This document shows positions 37,028 through 46,337 of a stretch of DNA of 64,000 nucleotides, one piece after another. Both the position numbers and the translations under genes were made by a program. The stretch comes from an uncultured Sphingomonadaceae bacterium (GTDB lineage Bacteria > Pseudomonadota > Alphaproteobacteria > Sphingomonadales > Sphingomonadaceae): NCBI GenBank assembly GCA_947501695.1, contig CANMWO010000001.1:310001-374000 (forward strand), in the 5' to 3' direction. The notes beneath the pieces were generated by a model. It did no database searches. It worked only from the letters and a program-made list of their open reading frames with translations, and was not told the DNA's origin. Numbering within the stretch: the stretch's first letter is position 1; each line of letters begins with the position of its first letter.

Positions 37028-38089
37028 TTATGCGCCTGCGCGTTTTGCAGCTTCCCAACCGGCTTGTGCCAGTGGAGTTACCCGGTCAGACATTTCGGCT
37101 GCCGCTGCACTATTTGCTGTCCCATCTACTACACGTTTCTGGATGCCCTGCAAAATTGCGGCAATCCGAAACAAGTTATAAGCGAGATACCAATCCATCG
37201 GCGGAAGATCGTCAAGGCCAGACTTTTCGCAATAGCGGGCAATAGCTTCCTCTCTGGACGGAATTCCTAAGGCTGCCAGATCAACGCCCTTCAGACCGCT
37301 GCGGCCTTCCGGTTCCATCTCATAAGCCATCAGCCAATATGCAAAATCTGCTATAGGATCACCCAGCGTAGAAAGCTCCCAGTCCAGCACAGCGATGACT
37401 TTTGGCTCGTCATGCGCAAAGATCATATTGTCGAGGCGGTAGTCGCCATGAACAATGCCAAAGCTCTTCTGTTCTGGAATAGTTTTTGTCAGCCATTCGA
37501 TAAGCTGATCCATTTCCGGAATGGTTTCGAGTTCTGACAATTTATATTGTTGGGTCCACCGAGAAATCTGGCGTTCGCAATAGTTTCCAGGTTTACCGTG
37601 TTTTTCTAAGCCGAGTTCCGTAGGATCGTAACTGTGGAGTTGAGCGAGTGTATCGATCATCTCAAGATAAATCGCTCGTCGCTCACTAGGTTCCATACCC
37701 GGCAAAGTGCCGTCCCAAAATGTCCGCCCATCAGCCATGCCCATGATGTAAAACATAGTGCCAATGACATCATCATCGTCACAAAGGCCATATGGTTTTG
37801 CGACGGGAAACCCTGTCGGATGCAGTCCAGCTATAACCCTGAATTCCCTGTCTACGGCATGGGCTGAAGGCAATAATTTACCGAATGGTTTCTTGCGAAG
37901 AACATAATCGGTACCGGGAGATTCAATTTTATATGTTGGGTTAGATTGGCCGCCTTTGAATTTTGTAATATCCATAGGGCCAGCAAAGCCTTCGACATTC
38001 GCTTCCATCCATTTGGCAAGGCTTGCCTCATCCAATTTATCTTTATCCGGTACCGCCATGGTACCAGTCATGTCTTCTTGTGGGTTCAT
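37028..38089 (-). CDS. APH-type phosphotransferase, ACAD10/11 kinase-domain relative
   Basis: A 353-residue cytosolic kinase-fold protein: [14 protein letters not shown] (nucleotide loop), [13 protein letters not shown] (catalytic Asp) and [12 protein letters not shown] (metal Asp). These match the N-terminal kinase domain of ACAD10/ACAD11 and bacterial phosphotransferases such as LvaA, which phosphorylate the 4-hydroxyl of 4-hydroxyacyl-CoAs. Aminoglycoside resistance is unlikely. The alcohol dehydrogenase and the ACAD11-like dehydrogenase lie just upstream, so the fused animal protein appears here as separate genes. Confidence 0.85.
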   Translation of the reverse strand: MNPQEDMTGTMAVPDKDKLDEASLAKWMEANVEGFAGPMDITKFKGGQSNPTYKIESPGTDYVLRKKPFGKLLPSAHAVDREFRVIAGLHPTGFPVAKPYGLCDDDDVIGTMFYIMGMADGRTFWDGTLPGMEPSERRAIYLEMIDTLAQLHSYDPTELGLEKHGKPGNYCERQISRWTQQYKLSELETIPEMDQLIEWLTKTIPEQKSFGIVHGDYRLDNMIFAHDEPKVIAVLDWELSTLGDPIADFAYWLMAYEMEPEGRSGLKGVDLAALGIPSREEAIARYCEKSGLDDLPPMDWYLAYNLFRIAAILQGIQKRVVDGTANSAAAAEMSDRVTPLAQAGWEAAKRAGA

Positions 38090-38107
38090 TGCAGTCCTCT
38101 AACTAAT

Positions 38108-39193
38108 TTATCCAAATGTGATGACGGAACGCGCCGCATCACCTTTTTTCATTTTCTCAAAGCCGTCATTGATCTGTTCTAGCGGGATTGTTTCGGCAAC
38201 AATGCTATCTAAATCCAGCATTCCGCGAAGATAGAAGTCAACTAGTCGGGGAATGTCGACCGGGAAACGGGTCGCTCCCATCAATACGCCCTGCAATTTT
38301 TTACCAGCAAGCAAATCCATCGCACCAAGGCCAACCTTATGATCCAACGGCATCATACCAAGTATCGTTGCCGTGCCTCCACGCTTCAACGATCCCACAG
38401 CTAGTTCGCCAGATCCAGGACGACCAACAGCCTCGATGGCATGATCAACACCGCCTTTTGTTATTTCAGCTATCTGAGCCGCCGCGTCGTCATCCATTGC
38501 ATCAACAACATCGGTTGCCCCGAGTTTCAGTGCGAGCTCTCTTTTTTCAGGGACTGGATCCGCAGCAATAATGCGACTAGCCCCCGCGATCTTTGCAGCA
38601 TTTATCGTCGCAAGACCAACGCCTCCACAGCCAACGACAGCAACGGTCTCACCAGGTGTGACATTGCAAGCATTGAAGATCGTGCCAGCTCCGGTGGTAA
38701 CGGCGCAGCCAATGACCGCCGCTCTATCAAGCGGCATGTCAGGGTCAATGCGAACACAGGCATGTTCATGGATTAGCATCTGTTCGGCAAAGGCCGACAA
38801 GTTCAGCATTTGAAGGACAGGTGTACCATCCGGACGGGCAATACGGGGTGCATCATCTGCTGCGCGTCGTGTATCTGCTCCAAGGCATAAAGACATGCGG
38901 CCGGTAACACAAAATTCACAGTGTCCACAAAAAGCTGATAGGCAAGAGATGACAGCATCACCGACAGCAACAGTTCGTACTTCACTGCCAATCGCCTCGA
39001 CAATACCAGCAGCCTCATGGCCTGGGATGGCGGGCAAGGGATGTGGATAGCTGCCATCGATAAAGTGCAGATCAGAATGGCATAGACCACAGGCTGCCGT
39101 TCGGATCAGCACTTCATGCGGTCCCGGTTTAGAGATTATCACATCTTCGATTTCGAGCGGTTTGCCCGCTTCAATCAGGACTGCTGCTTTCAT
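38108..39193 (-). CDS. Zinc-dependent alcohol dehydrogenase
   Basis: A 361-residue MDR-family enzyme. Catalytic zinc ligands in CGLCHSDLH and PGHEAAG, the structural zinc Cys4 set in FCGHCEFCVTGRMSLC, and the NAD site VGCGGVGLATINAAKI are all present. It resembles the group with class III and aryl/acyl alcohol dehydrogenases. In this operon it may oxidise an alcohol intermediate of the catabolised acyl chain. Separated from its neighbours by 15 and 18 bases. Confidence 0.92.
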   Translation of the reverse strand: MKAAVLIEAGKPLEIEDVIISKPGPHEVLIRTAACGLCHSDLHFIDGSYPHPLPAIPGHEAAGIVEAIGSEVRTVAVGDAVISCLSAFCGHCEFCVTGRMSLCLGADTRRAADDAPRIARPDGTPVLQMLNLSAFAEQMLIHEHACVRIDPDMPLDRAAVIGCAVTTGAGTIFNACNVTPGETVAVVGCGGVGLATINAAKIAGASRIIAADPVPEKRELALKLGATDVVDAMDDDAAAQIAEITKGGVDHAIEAVGRPGSGELAVGSLKRGGTATILGMMPLDHKVGLGAMDLLAGKKLQGVLMGATRFPVDIPRLVDFYLRGMLDLDSIVAETIPLEQINDGFEKMKKGDAARSVITFG

Positions 39194-39208
39194 GAATTCG
39201 GTCCTCTC

Positions 39209-40510
39209 TTATCGCGTAACGGCAAGATCGCCCGAAGAAAATTCTTCCTTCATTTTGCTGCCATCGGCGGTTTCGGCATATTTGCCATATTCCATTTTTG
39301 CTACTGTGCGATTGTGAACCTCGTCCGGACCATCGGCAAGACGCAATGTACGTTGATGTGCATAGGCTTGGGCTAGACCAAAATCTTCGCTGACGCCGCC
39401 GCCGCCATGGGCCTGTATCGCATCGTCGATGATTTTAAGCGCCATTTGTGGTGCTTGCACCTTGATCATTGCGATTTCTGCTTTGGCATATTTGTTACCG
39501 ACTTTGTCCATCATATCTGCCGCTTTCAGGCAAAGTAGGCGGCTCATGTCGATGTCGATGCGGGCACGCGCAACTCGTTCGTCCCAAACGCTATGTTCGG
39601 AAATGCGTTTGCCGAAGGCGACACGTGATTGCAGGCGCTTGACCATCTTCTCGAGCGCTTCCTCGGCAACACCTATGGTCCGCATGCAGTGATGAATACG
39701 GCCAGGGCCAAGACGGCCTTGCGCGATTTCAAAACCGCGACCCTCACCTAAGATGATATTGGACGCAGGAACGCGAACATCCTTCATCTCGACTTCCATA
39801 TGCCCATGTGGCGCATCGTCATAACCAAAGACTGGCAGATGCCGGATGATATTCACGCCAGGTGCATCGGTTGGCATCAAAATCTGCGACTGCTGCGTGT
39901 AGCGGCTGCCTTCGAAACTGGTTTTGCCCATTACAATAGCAATTTTACAGCGTGGATCCCCTAGTCCTGATGACCACCATTTGCGGCCATTGATGACATA
40001 TTCATCGCCATCACGCACAATCGCAGTTTCAATATTGGTGGCATCGGATGACGCTACAGCTGGTTCGGTCATAAGGAACGCGGAGCGAATTTCGCCATTC
40101 ATAAGCGGGCGTAGATACTGCTCTTTCTGCTCTAATGTTCCATAGCGATGGAAGACTTCCATGTTGCCAGTGTCAGGCGCAGAGCAATTGAACACTTCAG
40201 ACGAAAACCCAACGCGGCCCATTTCTTCAGCACACAGAGCATATTCCAAGTTAGTCAGCCCCGGGCCCTCAAATTGGAAGACATCATCAATGTGGGTGAG
40301 ATTTGGGTTTGCGGGTGGCATAAAAAGGTTCCAGATACCTTTTTCTTTGGCCTTGGCTTTTTCTTCTTCGACAACCTGGATTACTTTCCAGCGATCTCCT
40401 GTTTCGTCTTCTGCTTTGTAGTCGGCGACGCGCGGGCGGACATGATTCTCAATATGTTCGCGCACTTGATTGCGCCAATATTCCTGCTTTTCGGTGAGAT
40501 CAAAATCCAT
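39209..40510 (-). CDS. Acyl-CoA dehydrogenase, ACAD10/11 type
   Basis: A 433-residue flavoprotein. The family motifs [15 protein letters not shown] and [16 protein letters not shown] are present, and the diagnostic [16 protein letters not shown] and [14 protein letters not shown] match ACAD10/ACAD11, where the ADGPDEVH segment replaces the usual EGT motif. In mammals ACAD11 fuses this domain to the kinase domain encoded here 1.1 kb downstream. It would remove phosphate and isomerise 4-phosphoacyl-CoA, allowing beta-oxidation. First gene of the tight four-gene cluster. Confidence 0.88.
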   Translation of the reverse strand: MDFDLTEKQEYWRNQVREHIENHVRPRVADYKAEDETGDRWKVIQVVEEEKAKAKEKGIWNLFMPPANPNLTHIDDVFQFEGPGLTNLEYALCAEEMGRVGFSSEVFNCSAPDTGNMEVFHRYGTLEQKEQYLRPLMNGEIRSAFLMTEPAVASSDATNIETAIVRDGDEYVINGRKWWSSGLGDPRCKIAIVMGKTSFEGSRYTQQSQILMPTDAPGVNIIRHLPVFGYDDAPHGHMEVEMKDVRVPASNIILGEGRGFEIAQGRLGPGRIHHCMRTIGVAEEALEKMVKRLQSRVAFGKRISEHSVWDERVARARIDIDMSRLLCLKAADMMDKVGNKYAKAEIAMIKVQAPQMALKIIDDAIQAHGGGGVSEDFGLAQAYAHQRTLRLADGPDEVHNRTVAKMEYGKYAETADGSKMKEEFSSGDLAVTR

Positions 40511-40611
40511 GCGGCTATCCTTTTTTGAAAGCTATTCGATTTAACTATGCAATTAAACTATCAGAGACTGTTTCGCTTTTCCACACGTAAACTCGCTAGA
40601 ATTGAAATTTA

Positions 40612-42042
40612 TCACTCAGCCGGCATCGGTTTTTTCGACTGCTCATCCAATCGCGCGTGATGATCTTTTTCGTCGAGCGGGAAGAGAGTATAAGCCCATG
40701 CACCAACCAGTGCGATAACGACGGTCAACGAAGCAAAAACCAGCGACAAGCGGTCAATGATGACAATATCTACTGTTCCAGGCGTTGCTTTCTCCGGCAA
40801 TTGCACCAATGCAATGATCAGGCTGGCGAATAATATACCCAAAGCACCAACGGTTTTTTGCATGAACCAGACGCCAGATGCGAATACACCTTCAGACCTG
40901 CGGCCGTGTTCATGTTCATAGGCGTCCGTCACGTCTGCCATCAATGAGGTCGTCAATATCATCGCGCAAATGCTGGCTGCAGTTCCTAAAATCAGGAAAG
41001 TGAACAGACTAGGGATTAAGGCAGGTGATCCGGGTTCCGGAAACAAATCCAGTGCTCGTAACCAATAGGGCGTTGTTCCCAATGTCATGGCGATGAGTGT
41101 AAACACGCTGGCAGATCGGGCCTTACCGAAGCGCTGGGAAATTGGCGTGACGAATATAAATGCAATGATTGCTGCGATAAATAGCAACATCGCAAATAGG
41201 AACAGGCCGTCTTGATCGAGCTGCCAGACATGGGGCAGCAAATAGGTGTTCAATGCAAACACCACGCCTTGATTTGTAAAGGCGAACACACCAGCAAGAA
41301 GGAGCAACAGGAACGGACGATATCGCAACGTATCAAACATCTGCTTCCATGTATCTGATGCCTGAATTTTGGATTTTGAATCGTGATAGGCAGCAACAAT
41401 TCTTTTGTGGGTCGATGATGCAGCGACAAGCACCGCAAAGGCCATTAATATGCTGCCAACAATTGCATATTTGGAATAACCGTCGGGGTTTAGCAACCCC
41501 ACAGGGTGCTCGTCAGTCGGCGCTAGAAAAATACTGTAGGCGAGAGCCATAATGGAAAGACCGGAACCCCAGCCGAAAAGATAACGAAAGCGCGTGATGC
41601 TGGTGCGATCATGATAGTCCCGCGACAATTCAGGTAGCATCGCGAGAGCTGGAACTTCGTTCAAAGAAAGGCTGAACCGAACCAACATAGCAAGCGTCAA
41701 TAGATAGAAAAATTGGACGGTTTCACTAGCTTCTGGTGGATGCCACAACAACAGCCATGTTGCGGCAATCGGAATAGCGGACGCATATAGCCAAGGATGG
41801 CGGCGACCTATACGGGTGTGCGTTCGATCAGTCATTCGTCCGATCAGGGGATCGATAAATGCATCCGCGATGAGAGCTATTGCGATCGCCAGTCCAACCA
41901 AATCAGCGCGCAGGCCCACGACTTGATTATAATAGAAAAGCAGGAAGGTCGCAAAACCATTATCCTTGATACCGTAGGCCACGGAACCAAAGCCATATAA
42001 TATTTTTGTTTTGAGCGGGAGCTTTTTCGCGCTCACGGTCAT
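40612..42042 (-). CDS. GPH-family (MelB-like) MFS transporter
   Basis: A 476-residue membrane protein with 12 predicted helices. LKTKILYGFGSVAYGIKDNG and DAFIDPLIGRMTDRTHTRIG with RRHPWLYASAIP are typical for the glycoside-pentoside-hexuronide:cation symporter family. In this catabolic setting the substrate may be an acid or glycoside rather than a simple sugar. The ATG overlaps the stop of the upstream SDR gene (ATGA), so the two are translationally coupled. A 101-base gap separates it from the ACAD11-like gene. Confidence 0.88.
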   Translation of the reverse strand: MTVSAKKLPLKTKILYGFGSVAYGIKDNGFATFLLFYYNQVVGLRADLVGLAIAIALIADAFIDPLIGRMTDRTHTRIGRRHPWLYASAIPIAATWLLLWHPPEASETVQFFYLLTLAMLVRFSLSLNEVPALAMLPELSRDYHDRTSITRFRYLFGWGSGLSIMALAYSIFLAPTDEHPVGLLNPDGYSKYAIVGSILMAFAVLVAASSTHKRIVAAYHDSKSKIQASDTWKQMFDTLRYRPFLLLLLAGVFAFTNQGVVFALNTYLLPHVWQLDQDGLFLFAMLLFIAAIIAFIFVTPISQRFGKARSASVFTLIAMTLGTTPYWLRALDLFPEPGSPALIPSLFTFLILGTAASICAMILTTSLMADVTDAYEHEHGRRSEGVFASGVWFMQKTVGALGILFASLIIALVQLPEKATPGTVDIVIIDRLSLVFASLTVVIALVGAWAYTLFPLDEKDHHARLDEQSKKPMPAE

Positions 42043-42875
42043 TTTTTATCCTCCGGAATCAACGCGTCCAACATACCTGGTATCTCCGGATCCCAGCTGG
42101 ATGGAGTTCCTGACAATAGTCCACCATCCACTAGCATATGGGTGCCGGTAACGAAGCCAGCTGCATCAGAAGCAAGATAGGCTACTGCTTCGGCAATATC
42201 ATCGGGGACTCCAGGGCGGGCTACGGGTTGAACCCCGGCCGCCGCCTGACCCAAAAGACTATTAATTTGGTTTTTTTCTTCTTCATTCGCACCAAGGGTT
42301 GATGCGAAAATATTGGTTTGGATGAAGCCGGGGCAAATGGCGTTAACGCGGATCCTATATTGAGCGAGTTCCGCTGCTGCCAATTTCGAAAGATGGAGGA
42401 CGCCAGCTTTTGCTGTTGAATAGGCGACCGGTCCGAAGCCTGCCTGAAATGCGCAAACCGATGCCGTGTTGATTATCGATCCGCCGCCACGCGCTTTTAA
42501 ATGCGGTGCGGCATGACGTATTCCCATGGCAACCGACTTAAGCAGTAACGCCAATGCAAAATCCCAGTCGTCGCCGCTAATTTCATCAATCGCATCGCGG
42601 GGCCCTCCGGAACCAGCATTATTGAAGACAATATCTATACCGCCGGTTTTTTCAGCAGCATGATCCATCAGAGCCTTTACCTGAAGTTCCTGTGTTACAT
42701 CGCATTTGAGGAAGTAAAAATTGTCGCCAAGCAAGGACATCATGGCTGTACCTTCGTCAGCGTCGATGTCGCCCATCACGACGTTGGCACCTTCACGCAA
42801 AAACAGATCAACTGTGCCGCGGCCGATGCCCGATGAGCCGCCCGTAATCACGATGGTTTTGCCTCTAAATCGCAT
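42039..42875 (-). CDS. Short-chain dehydrogenase/reductase (first gene, left operon)
   Basis: A 278-residue oxidoreductase: VITGGSSGIGRGT, NNAGSGGP, catalytic YSTAKAGVLHLSKLAA. Asp in VMGDIDADEG suggests NAD. It starts the left operon and overlaps the transporter gene by four bases. The divergent promoter region with the TTCCGTTACGGAA palindrome lies immediately upstream. Substrate unknown. Confidence 0.88.
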   Translation of the reverse strand: MRFRGKTIVITGGSSGIGRGTVDLFLREGANVVMGDIDADEGTAMMSLLGDNFYFLKCDVTQELQVKALMDHAAEKTGGIDIVFNNAGSGGPRDAIDEISGDDWDFALALLLKSVAMGIRHAAPHLKARGGGSIINTASVCAFQAGFGPVAYSTAKAGVLHLSKLAAAELAQYRIRVNAICPGFIQTNIFASTLGANEEEKNQINSLLGQAAAGVQPVARPGVPDDIAEAVAYLASDAAGFVTGTHMLVDGGLLSGTPSSWDPEIPGMLDALIPEDKK

Positions 42876-42965
42876 CCTCGGCGCTCCTGTTTCTCATTTT
42901 TTTTATCACTAGGACATAGGCCCATCGCGAATTGGCCGTCAATTGATTCCAAAAATTGAATGGCG

Positions 42966-42978
42966 TTCCGTTACGGAA
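42966..42978. promoter_or_regulatory. Palindromic operator between divergent catabolic operons
   Basis: TTCCGT-T-ACGGAA is a perfect 6-1-6 inverted repeat in the 220-base gap between the two divergent operons. Its form suits a TetR-type repressor site. No regulator gene is in the cluster. Confidence 0.55.
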
Positions 42979-43095
42979 TCCATGGCATACATCTAGAGTG
43001 AAAATTTTTTTCCATTTCCAGTAAGGCCATCATTGAACCTTGCTGCGCACATATGATAGTTAGACATTAATCAAGCAATTAAAGGAATCACCATC

Positions 43096-44289
43096 ATGTC
43101 TGATCTTGAAAGTTTTCGTGAAGAAACTGTCGCTTGGCTGGAAGCCAATTGCCCACCAGAAATGCGTCAGCCCATGGTGGATGAAAACGATATTTGTTGG
43201 GGCGGTAAAAATCCAACCTTCAAACCCGGTCAGAAAGAATGGATGGATAAAATGGCGGCTAAGGGCTGGACTGTTCCAGACTGGCCTAAAGAATATGGTG
43301 GCGGGGGGCTGTCACGGGCGGAAACCAAGATTTTGCTGCAGGAAATGGGTCGTTTAAAAATCCGCTCGCCCTTGTCGAGCTTTGGCATTTGGATGCTTGG
43401 CCCTGCGCTGCTGCATTTTGGAACTGAAGAACAGAAGCTGCATTTTCTGCCGCCAATTGCGCGCGGTGAAGTGCGTTGGTGCCAAGGATATTCCGAACCT
43501 GGTTCGGGATCGGATCTGGCATCGCTTCAAACTTCGGCGGATGATAAAGGCGATCACTATTTGATCAATGGTCAGAAAATATGGACCAGCTATGCAGACA
43601 AGGCTGATTGGATTTTCTGTCTGACGCGGACGGATAAAACGAGTAAGCATAAGGGCATTAGCTTCATGCTGTTCGACATGACGAACAAAGGTGTGGAGAC
43701 GAAGCCAATCGTCTTGATTTCAGGGCAATCGGCATTTTGCGAGACGTTTTTTGCTGATGTCGAAGTGCCAAAGTCATATGGCGACGGTGTTTCATCCGTG
43801 GTTGGTGAAGTGAACCGTGGATGGGATGTCGCCAAATATCTGCTTGGACATGAGCGCAGTATGATTTCCGGCGACGGTTCTTCTGGTGCGACATCGCTAG
43901 GATCCAAATTTGCGGATCAATTTGGTCGTGACGAGATGGGCCGCTTGGATGATCCGATGCTTCGCGCGCAGATGGCGGAAATGGATATTGATGTTCTGGC
44001 TTTTCGCGCGATGGCGGAGCGCTTCGGTGATACGTTTAAGGCTAATCTTTGTCATCCGGCACAGCCTAATATGATGAAATATGCCGGTACCGAAATTAAC
44101 AAACGCCGCCATGAATTGATTATGTCGGCTGGTGGTAGCGAAGTTCTCGAATGGGAAAGTGACGCATCTAGTGGGGGACTGACCGCTCGCGGATGGCTGA
44201 GGACGAAAGCGAATAGTATTGAAGGCGGTACCAGCGAAGTCATGCTGAATGTCGTTTCTAAACAGATATTGCAATTGCCCAACGCATAG
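43096..44289 (+). CDS. Acyl-CoA dehydrogenase, catalytic subunit candidate
   Basis: A 397-residue flavoprotein of the FadE/IpdE-like type. FAD and substrate motifs CQGYSEPGSGSDLAS and INGQKIWTSYADKADW are clear, and SIEGGTSEV keeps the catalytic glutamate position (Glu376 by my count). The N-terminal region (EETVAWLEANCPPEMRQP) is typical of dehydrogenases that occur in pairs. The next gene encodes a second, apparently non-catalytic homolog 42 bases away, so an alpha2beta2 heterotetramer is likely. It starts the right-hand operon. Confidence 0.9.
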   Translation: MSDLESFREETVAWLEANCPPEMRQPMVDENDICWGGKNPTFKPGQKEWMDKMAAKGWTVPDWPKEYGGGGLSRAETKILLQEMGRLKIRSPLSSFGIWMLGPALLHFGTEEQKLHFLPPIARGEVRWCQGYSEPGSGSDLASLQTSADDKGDHYLINGQKIWTSYADKADWIFCLTRTDKTSKHKGISFMLFDMTNKGVETKPIVLISGQSAFCETFFADVEVPKSYGDGVSSVVGEVNRGWDVAKYLLGHERSMISGDGSSGATSLGSKFADQFGRDEMGRLDDPMLRAQMAEMDIDVLAFRAMAERFGDTFKANLCHPAQPNMMKYAGTEINKRRHELIMSAGGSEVLEWESDASSGGLTARGWLRTKANSIEGGTSEVMLNVVSKQILQLPNA

Positions 44290-44331
44290 CAGCGACGGCA
44301 GTTAAACAACCATATTAGAAGGATAAAAGCG

Positions 44332-45468
44332 ATGCCGCTTTACTTGAATGACGACCAGAAGATGCTGCAGGACAGCGCCGCAGACTTTATGAAGGGCGAA
44401 GGTAATGTCGCTCATTTTCGTGAGTTTCGCGATAAAAACTGCAAGGATGGTTTTTCCCATGCGTTGTGGAAGCAGTTTGCGGAGATGGGCTTCACGGGCA
44501 TATTAGTGTCCGAAGACGAAGGCGGATTGGGTCTTGGTCATACCGAAGCTGGTGTTGTGCTTGAAGAGATCGGCCGCAATCTTACACCGTCACCTTTTCT
44601 AGCGACAGCGGTGGCTGGCGTGGAAGCGCTGAATGCTGGTGGTAAAGCTTTGCGCGATAAATATTTCCCCGGGATCCTATCTGGAGACAGTGTCTTGGCT
44701 CTGGCCATTGATGAAGGTGCAAAACACCGTCCCGATCAGATAGCTATGGCGGCTACTCGCGAAGGCAATGGTTTCAAACTCGACGGCAAAAAACAATTTG
44801 TAGTGCAAGGCGGTTCAGCTGACACTTTGATTGTGGCAGCACGCACCAGTGGTAGCGCTGGTGACGACAAAGGTCTGACCCTTTTTGCTGTGGATACCAA
44901 CAGCAGTGGTTTGTCGAGAGACAGTGTTCGTTTGGTAGACAGCGCCATGGCAGCTCATGTCGAATTCGACGGTGTTGTTGTGGATGCGGATGCAGTTGTT
45001 GGCGAGGTTGATGAAGGCGGAGCAGTCCTTCAGCGGATGCTCAATGCTGGTCGGGCTGGCTCGGCAGCAGAGACTCTTGGCGTGGGCGCCGGCGCAATGG
45101 ATATCACCGTTGAGTATATCCGGAGCCGCAAGCAGTTTGATACGATTATCGGCTCGTTTCAGGCGCTACAGCACCGCACGGCCCACTTGTACAGCGAGAT
45201 GGAAATTGCCCGGGCGACAGTATTGAAGGCGCAGCAAATGCTGGATGAAGGTTCATCCAAAGCTGACATGATGGTTTCGGTGGCTAAGGCGAAAGCAGGC
45301 AATACGACCGCACTATCTGTCCGGGAGGGCGTGCAAATGCATGGCGGCGTTGGGATGACCGATGAATATGATATCGGCCTCTATATGAAGCGTGATCGCG
45401 CTCTGGCCGAATTTATGGGCGATGCAAATTATCACACCAATCTCGTTGCCGAAATGCACGGCTACTAA
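44332..45468 (+). CDS. Acyl-CoA dehydrogenase homolog lacking the usual catalytic Glu
   Basis: A 378-residue protein with the acyl-CoA dehydrogenase fold: FTGILVSEDEGGLGLGHTE, LDGKKQFVVQGGSAD, QMHGGVGMTDEYDIGLYMKR. Where active enzymes have YEG in the C-terminal motif it reads AEFMGDANY, with Met362 at the glutamate position, and the alternative glutamate of isovaleryl-type enzymes also seems absent. In mycobacterial steroid pathways such partners form half of a heterotetramer and help bind FAD. The same is inferred with the preceding gene. Confidence 0.87.
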   Translation: MPLYLNDDQKMLQDSAADFMKGEGNVAHFREFRDKNCKDGFSHALWKQFAEMGFTGILVSEDEGGLGLGHTEAGVVLEEIGRNLTPSPFLATAVAGVEALNAGGKALRDKYFPGILSGDSVLALAIDEGAKHRPDQIAMAATREGNGFKLDGKKQFVVQGGSADTLIVAARTSGSAGDDKGLTLFAVDTNSSGLSRDSVRLVDSAMAAHVEFDGVVVDADAVVGEVDEGGAVLQRMLNAGRAGSAAETLGVGAGAMDITVEYIRSRKQFDTIIGSFQALQHRTAHLYSEMEIARATVLKAQQMLDEGSSKADMMVSVAKAKAGNTTALSVREGVQMHGGVGMTDEYDIGLYMKRDRALAEFMGDANYHTNLVAEMHGY

Positions 45469-45480
45469 AAGGATATATTG

Positions 45481-46272
45481 ATGGATTTTAACAAGCTATT
45501 TTCGCTCGAAGGCCGTGTGGCTCTGGTTACTGGTGGTCACCGCGGTATCGGACGAATGATTTCCGAAGGTTTTCTGGCTCAGGGCGCGAAGGTCTATATC
45601 TCAGGAAGGAAAGCCGACGCTTGCGAAGCTGCTGCAGCTGAAATGGGCGACAATTGTTTTTCCGTGCCCGGTGATGTCAGTACAGTTGAAGGCTGCAAAG
45701 TTTTGGCTGCGGAGATCGCAAGCCATGAACAGAAGCTCGATATATTGATCAACAATGCTGGTGTGGCTTGGGGCGAGGAATATCTCAGCTTTCCGGAAGC
45801 GGGCTGGGACAAGGTCATGGATACAAACGTCAAAGGTCTGTTTTTTCTGACCCAAGCGCTGCATCCGCAACTCAAAGCAGCTGCCAGTTTTGAGCGGCCA
45901 GCAAAAGTCGTGAACATCGCTTCAATTGATGGCTTTAAAGTCAACCCATGGGAGACCTACAGCTATCAGGCATCAAAAGCGGCGGTGGTTCATTTAACCC
46001 GTAAAATGGCTTCCAAACTGGTTTCTGATGACATCATCATGTCCGGCATCGCGCCTGGTGCTTTTGCTTCCAGCATGAACAAAGCGGCGCGCGATCATGA
46101 AGCAGCGGTCGAAAAAGGCATCCCGGCGAAGCGGATCGGCCGGCCTGAAGATATGGCAGCGGCAGCAATCTATCTGTCTAGTAGTGCTGGTGACTATGTT
46201 GTCGGCACGACATTGATCGTTGACGGCGGTGTAGTGAATGCGGCTAACCCCGGAGCATCGATCGAGCCTTAA
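45481..46272 (+). CDS. Short-chain dehydrogenase/reductase (right operon)
   Basis: A 263-residue oxidoreductase: VTGGHRGIGRM, NNAGVAWGEEY, catalytic NIASID and YQASKAAVVHLT, Cterminal VDGGVV. It follows the paired dehydrogenases by 12 bases with an AAAAGGA ribosome site and is the last gene of the operon. It probably handles a hydroxyacyl intermediate made after dehydrogenation and hydration. A TTG one codon earlier is not favoured. Confidence 0.88.
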   Translation: MDFNKLFSLEGRVALVTGGHRGIGRMISEGFLAQGAKVYISGRKADACEAAAAEMGDNCFSVPGDVSTVEGCKVLAAEIASHEQKLDILINNAGVAWGEEYLSFPEAGWDKVMDTNVKGLFFLTQALHPQLKAAASFERPAKVVNIASIDGFKVNPWETYSYQASKAAVVHLTRKMASKLVSDDIIMSGIAPGAFASSMNKAARDHEAAVEKGIPAKRIGRPEDMAAAAIYLSSSAGDYVVGTTLIVDGGVVNAANPGASIEP

Positions 46273-46282
46273 AAGCTCTCTC

Positions 46283-46330
46283 TTGACCTGATCACTCCAT
46301 GCTGTATTATACAAATAACACAGCATGGAG
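46283..46330 (+). promoter_or_regulatory. Promoter with flanking 11-base inverted repeat
   Basis: CTCCATGCTGT (46295-46305) and ACAGCATGGAG (46320-46330) are perfect inverted repeats 14 bases apart. TTGACC (46283-46288) and TATTAT (46305-46310), 16 bases apart, make a good sigma-70 promoter whose -10 sits between the arms. The right arm also contains the GGAG ribosome site of the following gene. Either an operator or, if transcribed through, an RBS-masking hairpin. Confidence 0.65.
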
Positions 46331-46337
46331 ATTCCTG

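Noticed and set aside
37028-38089. Aminoglycoside resistance kinase
   Set aside because: Motifs match the ACAD10/11 and LvaA-like kinase group and the gene sits in a fatty-acid operon.
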